Virus record (IMG/VR): IMGVR_UViG_3300036398_000737
Span: 1 to 53,955 of that record
Reading direction: 5' to 3' (one strand)
Length of the DNA: 53,955 nucleotides
From: a virus
Under the pieces are notes generated by a model that saw only the letters and a list, made by a program, of their open reading frames with translations, did not search any database and was not told the origin of the DNA. The position numbers were made by a program, and so were the translations under genes. Positions 36,245-44,636 of the stretch are shown piece after piece. The stretch's first letter is position 1. Every line of letters starts with the position of its first letter.

Positions 36245-36418
36245 TTATGATGCCTCGTTATTTAACTCAGTGTGTATTCGTATGAGGTCATCATCCGCAG
36301 GTATCATAACTGCTGCTTTACCATTTTCATCCACGATTCCTATATGCTCTCCGTTTTCCACTCTTTCAATCAGTTCATCAAATCTTTCTTGAAATTCTTG
36401 CACCGTGAAAATTTCCAT
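36245..36418 (-). CDS. Phd/YefM-type antitoxin, 57 aa
   Basis: MEIFTVQEFQERFDELIER and GEHIGIVDENGKAAVMIPA match the Phd/YefM fold: an N-terminal strand, a helix, then the central beta segment that binds DNA and precedes the toxin-binding tail. The tail is short (HTELNNEAS). No toxin is adjacent. A perfect T4 late box, TATAAATA, lies at 36433-36440. Orphan Phd-like genes occur in cyanophages near tRNAs. Confidence 0.75.
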   Translation of the reverse strand: MEIFTVQEFQERFDELIERVENGEHIGIVDENGKAAVMIPADDDLIRIHTELNNEAS

Positions 36419-36432
36419 TGATTTCTTTCGGA

Positions 36433-36440
36433 TATTTATA
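36433..36440 (-). promoter_or_regulatory. Exact T4-type late promoter box
   Basis: TATAAATA on the minus strand, about 15 nt upstream of the antitoxin ATG. A TATAAT also overlaps it, so early expression is possible. Confidence 0.6.
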
Positions 36441-36448
36441 TTATAGCA

Positions 36449-36649
36449 TCACTCACCATAAATTGCAAGATCAGCATACTCAATCTGCTCAGGATCAAGT
36501 TGAGCAGTGACAACTTCCAACACGTTCATAAACTCTTGAACAGTCTCACACTCAACCAGGCGCTCACTGCCCTGATCACTGAGAAGGAGGAAAGTGCGGG
36601 TGCAGACATCAATCACAATACCCTGTACGGTTTCTTGTGCGGTGCTCAT
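36449..36649 (-). CDS. Hypothetical protein, 66 aa
   Basis: MSTAQETVQGIVIDVCTRT and LLSDQGSERLVECETVQEF, a small alpha/beta protein. Strong promoter 36675-36703 upstream, GGTAATCAAC in the leader. Unknown function. Confidence 0.7.
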   Translation of the reverse strand: MSTAQETVQGIVIDVCTRTFLLLSDQGSERLVECETVQEFMNVLEVVTAQLDPEQIEYADLAIYGE

Positions 36650-36674
36650 TTGGTGTTCCGTTGATTACCCCCAT

Positions 36675-36703
36675 ATTATAGGGGGTCTTGGGTCTGGTGT
36701 CAA
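36675..36703 (-). promoter_or_regulatory. Consensus sigma-70 promoter
   Basis: TTGACA (36698-36703), 17 bp, TATAAT (36675-36680), GGTAATC in the leader. It overlaps the end of the chaperone gene. Confidence 0.8.
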
Positions 36704-37161
36704 GAGGGTGGCGTGGGCCAGTCTGGATGGTTTTTATCAAGCATTAAAGGTTGTGGATCTTCAATATTTTTTGGTAGATCTCTTAATTCTTGTCGATAAA
36801 CTTTCCACTCCTCATCATTTTCAAGGAAAATATCTCTACACTGTGTCCAGTCTGTCATTTGTAAAATGTAATTTCTTCTATTTCTAAGTTCTCTCCAATA
36901 ATCAACTTCTACTGGTTTTATTGTTACTCTTTCATATTCAATTCTTTGCAATTCTGTGTAAAAAACATCCACACATTGTTGAAAAATTTCAAATTCTGTT
37001 GTGTTTTCTTTCCTATCTTCATACTCTATTTCTCCATAGTCATTATACCATTCTAAAGATATAATTCCAGAAGGAATCCAGGATAAATCCGTTTTTATAT
37101 TTGAAAGATATTGACCATCTATTGAGATATAATTATCTTCAACTCTTACGGTAATTCTCAT
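36700..37161 (-). CDS. Tail-fibre assembly chaperone-like protein, 153 aa
   Basis: The C-terminal half (LRNRRNYILQMTDWTQC, then EEWKVYRQELRDLPKN) matches phage tail-fibre assembly proteins (Phage_tail_APC type: RN..L..TDWT...YR..LRD.P). The first half is an SH3- or Ig-like strand region. These chaperones help fold or attach fibres. The Gly-rich adhesin gene just upstream is a likely client. Confidence 0.78.
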   Translation of the reverse strand: MRITVRVEDNYISIDGQYLSNIKTDLSWIPSGIISLEWYNDYGEIEYEDRKENTTEFEIFQQCVDVFYTELQRIEYERVTIKPVEVDYWRELRNRRNYILQMTDWTQCRDIFLENDEEWKVYRQELRDLPKNIEDPQPLMLDKNHPDWPTPPS

Positions 37162-37196
37162 AGTAAGAAAATTTTTAATTATTTATTTTTAATATA

Positions 37197-38015
37197 TTAA
37201 TATTGATATGTAATTTTTACAACGATTAGTCCTGGCGATCCAGGTTGTCCAGGACCTCCTGATGAAGTATTTCCATCATATTCAGCACCGCCGCCGCCTC
37301 CACCGCCGCCTCCACCATATCCAAAACCACCATCTCCTCCTTCACCGCCAGTACGAATAGCATTTCCACCAGCACTGACTACGTAGTTTCCATTTGAACC
37401 TTTTGTACCCTGAACGAACGGTATTTCTGGTACTAAAGGTGCTGGTTCAGAAGTTGATTTATTAAAGGCAACTCCTCCTGCACCACCAAATCCACCATCT
37501 CCTGCAAAACCACCTTCACCGTAACCAGTTGCTGCTGTTGGAAATGTGTTTATACCATAACTAGAAAATACAGTTTTTATTGATTGTGGAACTGATAACA
37601 CAGATCCTCCTGGTCCAGGATTTGGACCTGAGACAGGTGTTGGAAAATTAGATCCAACACTTACTGGTATAGTTCCTGGAGAATATGGTGCTTTTGGAGC
37701 GTTTAAGTAAACTGTAATTGTTCCACTAGATCCACCAGTTCCACCCGCGCCCCCATCTGCTGACCTAGGAATTCCAGGAGCTCCAGAACCTCCACCGCCA
37801 CCACCAGTAACTCCAAAAAAATCTATTCTTGATATCTTTGGATAGTATGATGAAACATCAATTGATCCAGGAGAAGTAAAATAATGATATCTAGATTGAG
37901 TATCCCAATTTGAACTTCTATTTAAATATTCCTGAGAGAATAAATTAAAAATTCCCGATTGAGATAGTGCATTAGTTACTGAACTTCCAATCCGATTTCC
38001 TATAAATTTAACCAT
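37197..38015 (-). CDS. Gly-rich tail-tip adhesin-like protein, 272 aa
   Basis: A 60-residue N-terminal domain (RIDFFGVTG) is followed by Gly-rich blocks (GGGGGGSGAPGIPRSADGGA and similar) and a strand at the end (LIVVKITYQY). The pattern resembles the last part of the 668-aa fibre protein and gp38-type adhesins. It lies beside a tail-fibre chaperone gene. Confidence 0.72.
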   Translation of the reverse strand: MVKFIGNRIGSSVTNALSQSGIFNLFSQEYLNRSSNWDTQSRYHYFTSPGSIDVSSYYPKISRIDFFGVTGGGGGGSGAPGIPRSADGGAGGTGGSSGTITVYLNAPKAPYSPGTIPVSVGSNFPTPVSGPNPGPGGSVLSVPQSIKTVFSSYGINTFPTAATGYGEGGFAGDGGFGGAGGVAFNKSTSEPAPLVPEIPFVQGTKGSNGNYVVSAGGNAIRTGGEGGDGGFGYGGGGGGGGGGAEYDGNTSSGGPGQPGSPGLIVVKITYQY

Positions 38016-38023
38016 ATTTTTTA

Positions 38024-38395
38024 TTACGATATTTCTTCATATGAAATGATATATTTTAAATCAGAATTTGCTGATGCAAGACCTGTAATTGATCTATCTT
38101 CTTGTAAATAAATTGAAGAATCTTTTCCTAAAACAACTAATGTAGAGTCCGGTAAAACCGCAATTGTTGATGCAATTTCGTAATTATCTCCACCACCTTC
38201 CTCTGCGGTATTGTATGAGATTGTTACGTTAGCACTATTTGTTCCATCAACGTTTGTTACAATAATTGTATTTACTCTATATAACTTTCCACTAGAAGTC
38301 GCATTAGAAAGCAAAGAAACAGTTGATGTTGTTAATTCACCAGCAGTTGTCACACCATATATGCTGGTTGTAGATACAATATTAGGAGATGTCAT
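38024..38395 (-). CDS. Virion structural protein of beta-sandwich type, 123 aa
   Basis: The protein begins MTSPNIVSTTSIYGVTTAG, then Ser/Thr/Asn-rich strands (GKLYRVNTIIVTNVDGTNSA). Small head- or tail-decorating proteins of this type are frequent beside cyanophage fibre genes. Late-type box TAATAAATA at 38420-38428. Confidence 0.65.
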   Translation of the reverse strand: MTSPNIVSTTSIYGVTTAGELTTSTVSLLSNATSSGKLYRVNTIIVTNVDGTNSANVTISYNTAEEGGGDNYEIASTIAVLPDSTLVVLGKDSSIYLQEDRSITGLASANSDLKYIISYEEIS

Positions 38396-38419
38396 TAGTT
38401 AAAAACAATGATATTTTTT

Positions 38420-38428
38420 TATTTATTA
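38420..38428 (-). promoter_or_regulatory. T4-type late promoter box
   Basis: TAATAAATA on the minus strand upstream of the 123-aa gene, overlapping the end of the 38426-38662 gene. Confidence 0.45.
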
Positions 38429-38662
38429 GGTGGATAAAATCCAAGTTACTGCACTAAATCCACCATTAGATCCTGATGGTAAAGATCCACCTCCACCACC
38501 ACCTCCTCCTCCACCACCAGAAGATGGAGAAAGTTGAGCGTTATTGTAAAATAAAGTTCCAGAAACTACAACGTTTTTGTAGAATCTGACATCTTCATTA
38601 AACCAAACTTCATCATTAAAAACTTTTAAATCTGATAAGTTTTCTGAATCTGTAAATGCCAT
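38426..38662 (-). CDS. Small fibre protein with oligoglycine tract, 78 aa
   Basis: MAFTDSENLSDLKVFNDEV and YKNVVVSGTLFYNN (fibre-shaft-like repeat) are followed by an uninterrupted Gly tract and a short end. AAGGAG lies upstream. Perhaps a linker or tip piece of a fibre. Confidence 0.62.
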   Translation of the reverse strand: MAFTDSENLSDLKVFNDEVWFNEDVRFYKNVVVSGTLFYNNAQLSPSSGGGGGGGGGGGSLPSGSNGGFSAVTWILST

Positions 38663-38673
38663 TTTTTAACTCC

Positions 38674-39216
38674 TTATAAGAAACCACCAAGAGTTCCTAA
38701 CGCTTTATCTGCTACATAAGTTCCTCTAAACACACCATTCATAAAGGTTGCATTCTCTGGTGCCAAATTACCCGAAAGAGCATCACAGTTTGCAATATTT
38801 GATTTAAGATCTATTTTATTGCCTGCTTCAATTTTAACACTATTTCCTGCTTTTAACGTTAGATTTTCATCCGCATCTACTACAACATTTGCTCCACGAA
38901 TTCTAACTTGTCCATTTTTCTCAGCAGTAATCCAGATATCACCATTTTTTCCAGTAATAATAATATCAACTCCAGTTGTGGTACTTTTTTGACCACCTAT
39001 AATTTCAATCGATTGATCATTGTAAATATGAAACATTCCACCAAAAGACATTCCTACAAGAGAAACATCTCTTTCATCATTTACACCATATAAATTATAA
39101 ACATCACTACCATTTAAACCCATTTGAGGGTTACCAGTATCAATTCTGAAATGAGGACTAAAAGAATGATACTTTCTTCTTTGCCAATTTTGTTTTTCGA
39201 AAGGTCTTTGTGCCAT
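38674..39216 (-). CDS. Baseplate needle-like beta-helix protein, 180 aa
   Basis: The middle (GDIWITAEKNGQVRIRGANV, then NLTLKAGNSVKIEAGNKI) is a regular triple-stranded beta-helix pattern like the gp5 C-terminus / VgrG spike. It follows gp5 (39218-41335) directly, so the spike shaft that in T4 is the C-terminal part of gp5 appears to be a separate gene. The end may cap the spike or receive a tip protein. Confidence 0.7.
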   Translation of the reverse strand: MAQRPFEKQNWQRRKYHSFSPHFRIDTGNPQMGLNGSDVYNLYGVNDERDVSLVGMSFGGMFHIYNDQSIEIIGGQKSTTTGVDIIITGKNGDIWITAEKNGQVRIRGANVVVDADENLTLKAGNSVKIEAGNKIDLKSNIANCDALSGNLAPENATFMNGVFRGTYVADKALGTLGGFL

Positions 39217-39217
39217 A

Positions 39218-41335
39218 TTACTTACCGATACAATCTATTTGTTGTTTAACTTCACCTTGATATTGTTTTCTCGGTTTTAGTCTTGCTTTGAGAGTTGCTC
39301 CATAACCAGTTTCACTTATCACTTTAAGAACTGGCAAATCATTAACTTCTAAAACATTATTCAATTGACTATTTATTGGGAATACTTTAGTAATCTCTCC
39401 ATTATCACCAACCTGTATTTTATATGAAATAGGACTCGTAGTGGAAATACCAACAGCATCAAGAGTAGATACATTTATAACTGTATCGGTATTCGTATAT
39501 CCAGTTCCAGGTTCAATAATAACAATATCATCAATAACATACGGTGGTTCTGGACTCGTTGCTTCAACTGTTCCACTAACAGGATAATTTTCACCCTCAG
39601 AAACAATGTAAATTTCAATCACTTGTCCATAAGTTGGAGACTCTTCATCATAATCTATGACTGATCTTGCCACAGCCCCATATCCTTGTTTGCAATCATC
39701 AATAATTTCTACAAATGGTGGGAAATCATAATTAGACCCACCATCATCTATTTCAAATCCAACAATACTTCCAGTTACAATTGGTCCATCACCAACTAAT
39801 GAACCAATAATTGCTCTTGCAGATGCTCCTGATCCATTGCTTCCAAATATCTTAACTTTAACTCCTCCACAATTTAATGGTGGACCACCATAACAATCGG
39901 AAACGAGACCTTTGAATCCTGGATTTGAGAATCCTTTTCCTAAGAAGTCAAGAGATCCAACATCTTTTACAAAGTCATCTATTGCTTCTCCCGTATTGAT
40001 GAAAGATTCTGCTATCGATGCTGCTAGATTAGCAGATTCTAAAATAGCGTTTATAGGAATACCAGGTTCTTCTTTTGCACCTTTGCCAATAACCCACTGA
40101 TTTGTTGGGGAATTATAATTTGGAGCAATTTCATTACAAGAGCGTCTGAAATTTCTACTTAATAGTCCTTCTGCACTTGATCTCAAAAATGAAATTAGAT
40201 TAAATCCCATTAAAATCTTTTCAACTCCACCAAGAAGAGGTGTAAGTATTGAATCTATTCCACCAATGATATGATTTAATAACCCGCCAATAAATTGTTC
40301 TGAAATACAACTCACAAAATTAGCAACATTATCTGCAACTGAACTTAAAAGATTTTTAATTACATTACCAATAGATCCTAATATTGAATTGGCAATGCAA
40401 GGCAACGCTTCTTCAATTGCTTGAACTGGTGCGATCATTGCTGCTTGTGCTGCAACTCCTGCCTGATGTGCTATTGGATCATTTTGAGTTGCGGCAAAAA
40501 CAATTGCATAAACTGTTTTATAAAGCAATTTCAATCCAGCGTTTAATACTGGTTCTAATGCTTTATATAAATTGTTAATTACATTATTAACAATTCCACT
40601 TGCAATTTTTTGTATTTTTGCTGTTATGTTTGCAATTTCTGCGTTAATTAATGCTTTTGTTTTTCCAATTGCTCCGGTTACATTATCAGAAATTGATTGT
40701 ATTTTATTTACAAAGTTATCAACTTCAGTTGATATTTTTTCAATTGTACTTGAAGTAGATCCAGTTGCTGCTTTTATAGTGTCTCCAATTGCACTATAAT
40801 AAGATCTTTCATCTGGACCAATTTTCTTTGCTTGATTTGGTGATACGTGTCTTGGTGATTTTTGCGAATTCGCATTATTTTCATTTGCCTCATTTTTTAT
40901 GAGGTTAGCACCATCATTATCAACCTTATTTGTATATCCAGTATAGGGTTGAAAAGGTGCTATGTATTGATTAGTTCCAACTAGTGATGTTCTGCCAAAT
41001 ACACCAAGGATTACTGGTAAACTATAATCTGGTGATCCATCTAAGAAAAATCCAAAAACCCAATCACCTGGCGAGATTGAGACAGTTGTTGCCTGGTTTG
41101 CTGCACCAGATCCAGCGGTTGTTGGGAGCATAACTTGCGCCCAACGAAGTTCATCATTTGAAAGTTCTGATGTTCTAGGAGAATCATATCCTAAAATGCG
41201 AACTTTATATCTGTGTCCCCAACCAGCACCATTAATTTGTCCTTGATGATTTTCCTCTGGTGGAATTTGTCCAATCCACCATATAAATCCATCTTTTCCT
41301 ATAAAATTACTTTTTATTAGAGACTGATCTAACAT
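39218..41335 (-). CDS. 5: Baseplate hub protein gp5-like, 705 aa
   Basis: The N-terminal OB-fold (GHRYKVRILGYDSPRTSEL, then SPGDWVFGFFLDGSPDYSLP, PVILGVFG) is the gp5 signature. No lysozyme domain follows. Instead comes a long Ala/Ile-rich helical region and repeated Gly-containing segments (PGTGYTNTDTVI, GYGATLKARL). It should sit at the centre of the baseplate, with the hydrolases supplied by the 640-aa protein. Confidence 0.82.
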   Translation of the reverse strand: MLDQSLIKSNFIGKDGFIWWIGQIPPEENHQGQINGAGWGHRYKVRILGYDSPRTSELSNDELRWAQVMLPTTAGSGAANQATTVSISPGDWVFGFFLDGSPDYSLPVILGVFGRTSLVGTNQYIAPFQPYTGYTNKVDNDGANLIKNEANENNANSQKSPRHVSPNQAKKIGPDERSYYSAIGDTIKAATGSTSSTIEKISTEVDNFVNKIQSISDNVTGAIGKTKALINAEIANITAKIQKIASGIVNNVINNLYKALEPVLNAGLKLLYKTVYAIVFAATQNDPIAHQAGVAAQAAMIAPVQAIEEALPCIANSILGSIGNVIKNLLSSVADNVANFVSCISEQFIGGLLNHIIGGIDSILTPLLGGVEKILMGFNLISFLRSSAEGLLSRNFRRSCNEIAPNYNSPTNQWVIGKGAKEEPGIPINAILESANLAASIAESFINTGEAIDDFVKDVGSLDFLGKGFSNPGFKGLVSDCYGGPPLNCGGVKVKIFGSNGSGASARAIIGSLVGDGPIVTGSIVGFEIDDGGSNYDFPPFVEIIDDCKQGYGAVARSVIDYDEESPTYGQVIEIYIVSEGENYPVSGTVEATSPEPPYVIDDIVIIEPGTGYTNTDTVINVSTLDAVGISTTSPISYKIQVGDNGEITKVFPINSQLNNVLEVNDLPVLKVISETGYGATLKARLKPRKQYQGEVKQQIDCIGK

Positions 41336-41338
41336 TCC

Positions 41339-42706
41339 TTAATCTACCTTATTATTAGTTCCGAATTTTCCAAAAGTATCTCTAATTAGTTTCAAAGATG
41401 TATATGATCCAGTGGTATCAAAATGATGACACAATGCTTTAATCATATATAGACCACTTTGTTCCTGATCAAATTCTTTCTTTTTAGAAATAGTTGTTTT
41501 TGGAAACTGGCACTCAATAATATCTCCTGCTCTCAAATTTGTATTTGATGGAATAGTTGCATTTAATACTTGCGTAAACAATGTATTATATCTCATTAGA
41601 GATTGTGCCTGATAATTTATTGAGTTTGCATTTTGATTTAATGAAACTTCTGGATCAAATGTTCCAATGTCTGCAATCGTTGCAACTATTCTTGATGTAG
41701 TTTCTCCGAGATCTAGATCAACCGCATCTGAAAAAGAAATCTTAGGAGGTTCTATCTTTGTTCCAAGATTTTTTGATTTTCCAGCATATTGATTTTTATC
41801 AAAGTTTATAATGGTTGTTCTAAAAGTTGAAGGATCAAAAACAATTCTTTCAGACGCAAATGCCCCCATTCTTAGATTTTCTAATAATTTTTGATTTTTA
41901 CTTGTAGTATATGATAAGATATTAAAATCATTATTTCTTTCGGAAGAATGTTTGTTAATTTCAGTATAAGTGTAAGATGCCTTTGGTTCTTGTGTAATTA
42001 AACTATCCAAGGATTTAAAAAAGAAACCGTCTTTTGTTTGAAAGAAAACAAATCCAGCAGTTGAATTTTCTTTTGATATCTCTGGAACTGACTTTGATGC
42101 TAAAGTTACTAAAAGACTAAATGGTTTTTTTGAATTACCTACAAATCCATACTTATTTGAGGTTTGATCAATTTGAACTGGTTTATTGGTTCTAATATAT
42201 TCTTTAATTATATTTTCGGCAGATGCTGATATTGGGGATGAAGTTGGATACTTTTTAGTAACATTTTGAGTTTCATTTATAATTGCTTCTTTTGAAGATA
42301 GGTATAAAACAAATGTCTCCCTTTGGTTTTCACTAATAACATTCCCAATACTCGAAACATAAAGATTATCTTCTGGATTAGTTGCGAAATCTAATCCAGG
42401 ATTAGTTGGAGAATTTCCTGCTATTTTAATAGAAACCTTTTCACCACCTCTTAGAGGAAGACCCTGATAAATTGATTGCATTTCACCATCAGGTGTCATA
42501 CAAACGAGATCTGGATTGCCTTGATTATCTGATTTTGGAACAGAGTTACCAGAGTTTGTAATCACTATTGTTGCGGTAACTGTTGGTGAAAAAATGTCCT
42601 CATAATAATCGATAGATACTGTTCCTAATCTAACATCGACAGTTTTTTTGCCATCTCTTGACTCGAGAATAAGTGTTTCGTATATTGACCTGTCGATTGC
42701 TGCCAT
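41339..42706 (-). CDS. Baseplate hub protein, gp27-like position, 455 aa
   Basis: MAAIDRSIYETLILESRDG and VDVRLGTVSIDYYEDIFSP (a tube-like domain seen in hub proteins), with LRAGDIIECQFPKTT in the last third. Gene order (directly before gp5) and length suit a gp27 equivalent, though the sequence itself is far from T4 gp27. Confidence 0.65.
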   Translation of the reverse strand: MAAIDRSIYETLILESRDGKKTVDVRLGTVSIDYYEDIFSPTVTATIVITNSGNSVPKSDNQGNPDLVCMTPDGEMQSIYQGLPLRGGEKVSIKIAGNSPTNPGLDFATNPEDNLYVSSIGNVISENQRETFVLYLSSKEAIINETQNVTKKYPTSSPISASAENIIKEYIRTNKPVQIDQTSNKYGFVGNSKKPFSLLVTLASKSVPEISKENSTAGFVFFQTKDGFFFKSLDSLITQEPKASYTYTEINKHSSERNNDFNILSYTTSKNQKLLENLRMGAFASERIVFDPSTFRTTIINFDKNQYAGKSKNLGTKIEPPKISFSDAVDLDLGETTSRIVATIADIGTFDPEVSLNQNANSINYQAQSLMRYNTLFTQVLNATIPSNTNLRAGDIIECQFPKTTISKKKEFDQEQSGLYMIKALCHHFDTTGSYTSLKLIRDTFGKFGTNNKVD

Positions 42707-42712
42707 TTATAA

Positions 42713-44635
42713 TTACGCTAGGGAAAGATACTGACTTTGTTCGATATATCTATTTAATCCACTTTTATCAGAACTTGATCCACTTAAACCACTACCACCT
42801 CTGGAAGATGGTGCAGGTGCCTGTGCAACTTGTGTTGGTTCTTGCATTGGTACTAATATAGTTTGACCCTTTCTTTCTGGTGTGACTTGTGTTGCAGTTT
42901 GAGTCGATGCTGGTGTTGCACTAGCAATTTGTATTCCTGTTGGAGTTGCTGGTTTTGCAGCAGTTTGGGGTGCAATAGTCTGTCTTCCAATATCTAAGAG
43001 ATTTAAATATGGTTTTGGATCAATTGGTCTTCCATTTGGGCGAACTTCATAGTGTAAGTGTATTCCATAACCAGAACCAGTATTTCCAATTTCTCCAATC
43101 ACTTCTCCATTATAGGGTCCAAGTTTAACAAAGATTCTTGCAAGGTGTGCAAAGTAATATTCAGTATTACCAGATTTAATGATGACTAGATTTCCATATC
43201 CACCACCTTGACCAGCATAGGTTACTACTCCAGATGATTTAAAACCAACTAACCATCCTTTCTGTCCGCTAGTTCCTATGTCAATACCTGCATGACTTCT
43301 TGTAGATGATCTATATGCTCCATAATTACCACCACCTCCCGAAAGACCAACAGAGGGTGTTCCACCAGAAGGACCAGATACATTAATCTCATCCTTGACA
43401 CGAGATCTTGGTAATGGAGTAGATGGTGTTGGTGTTGTTGCTGGTGTAGTAACTGCCTGAGAAAATGCTTTTCTTAGTCTATCAACAGAAATTGTCGATC
43501 TATTTCCATTATAACCTTGATAATAACTATCTCCGACTTTTCTTGCGTATGGGCCTGAAACTTTCAACATTGGAAGACCTGCCCATTCAGCACTCAAACG
43601 AACCGATGCTTCTTCTGGATTATTCTTGATCATATCAAGAGTAACACCCCTTGATTTTATTAAGTGAAGTGCTATCTTATCTTGATTTTCTGGACTAAAC
43701 AAATCTTTATCAGGATTTAGACCTGCTGCCCTTGCTTGACCTATTGGGTTTGTAAGTTGATATCTACCAATTGCACCTCTACCACCTTTAACACCAATTG
43801 CCTTATTTGCTTCTGCAATTGTCATTTTTGTAAGATTTGGATTATAATCTCCGGGTGCAATTGCAGTATATCCCTTTCCAGGGGATTCTGCATCACCAAT
43901 TACATCTAATATTGCCTGCATACCACCAGCACCAGTAGGAACATCTTCTGGTGCAGCAGGTGGTGCTTCACCCCTTTCTTCTGGAATATCTAGTTCATCA
44001 AATCCAAGATCAAGTGGTTGAGAAAGAAGATCTATTGCTCTATTAAAGTCCATTTCAATACCTAACATTCCATTTTGAATTGTAGACAAACTACTATCAA
44101 TTAATTGCTTCTGAGTACTGAAATCAAAAGCAATTAAATTTCTAAAAGTTCCCGTTAAAAGACTTCCAAATCCAGAAAGTATAGTTGTAACGTTACCCAC
44201 AAAAGATCTTAAAACAACATACAATTTACCCATTCTCGTTATGAGTTGTTCACCAAGTCTAATAATTGTTGGAAGATTATTTAATAACCAACCAACCATT
44301 AAAGTTCCAATAAAATCTAATATTCTACCAAGAAAACCTTTTGTGCTAGATGATATTACTTTACCCTGTCTTCTAATTGCCCCACTAATTCCAGATGCTT
44401 CAATTATATCTTCTCTTTCTCTTCTTCTAACTGCTTCTCTCCTTTTCTGAAAGTTGGATACGGAAAGTCTTATTGATTGTTGTTTTTGGCGATTACTATT
44501 TGACAGTGAAGTATTAATCTTCATTGCCGTTTTTTGAGTAGTGTTAATACTCTTATTAAAAGTCATTACAGACTTTTTAATTTTATCTACACCTATTGTT
44601 GATTTTATTAAAGTCCCTTGAAGATTTTGTGCCAT
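42713..44635 (-). CDS. Hub/tape-measure-like protein with muramidase and M23 peptidase domains, 640 aa
   Basis: Residues 1-170 are basic helical with a hydrophobic segment (FLGRILDFIGTLMVGWLL, 101-118). Residues about 240-375 look like a phage muramidase (ILDVIGDAESPGKGYTA with Glu250; GAIGRYQLTNPIG). Residues about 445-545 are a LytM/M23 endopeptidase: HAGID (His448, Asp452) and HLHYE (His526, His528). The protein likely digests host peptidoglycan during DNA injection, taking over the role of the lysozyme domain absent from gp5. Confidence 0.8.
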   Translation of the reverse strand: MAQNLQGTLIKSTIGVDKIKKSVMTFNKSINTTQKTAMKINTSLSNSNRQKQQSIRLSVSNFQKRREAVRRREREDIIEASGISGAIRRQGKVISSSTKGFLGRILDFIGTLMVGWLLNNLPTIIRLGEQLITRMGKLYVVLRSFVGNVTTILSGFGSLLTGTFRNLIAFDFSTQKQLIDSSLSTIQNGMLGIEMDFNRAIDLLSQPLDLGFDELDIPEERGEAPPAAPEDVPTGAGGMQAILDVIGDAESPGKGYTAIAPGDYNPNLTKMTIAEANKAIGVKGGRGAIGRYQLTNPIGQARAAGLNPDKDLFSPENQDKIALHLIKSRGVTLDMIKNNPEEASVRLSAEWAGLPMLKVSGPYARKVGDSYYQGYNGNRSTISVDRLRKAFSQAVTTPATTPTPSTPLPRSRVKDEINVSGPSGGTPSVGLSGGGGNYGAYRSSTRSHAGIDIGTSGQKGWLVGFKSSGVVTYAGQGGGYGNLVIIKSGNTEYYFAHLARIFVKLGPYNGEVIGEIGNTGSGYGIHLHYEVRPNGRPIDPKPYLNLLDIGRQTIAPQTAAKPATPTGIQIASATPASTQTATQVTPERKGQTILVPMQEPTQVAQAPAPSSRGGSGLSGSSSDKSGLNRYIEQSQYLSLA

Positions 44636-44636
44636 A

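Noticed and set aside
36714-36737. Another copy of the 24-bp repeat near the promoter at 36675
   Set aside because: Only one half-site (TGGGCCA) matches and the distance to the -10 is 39 bp. The promoter has a proper TTGACA.
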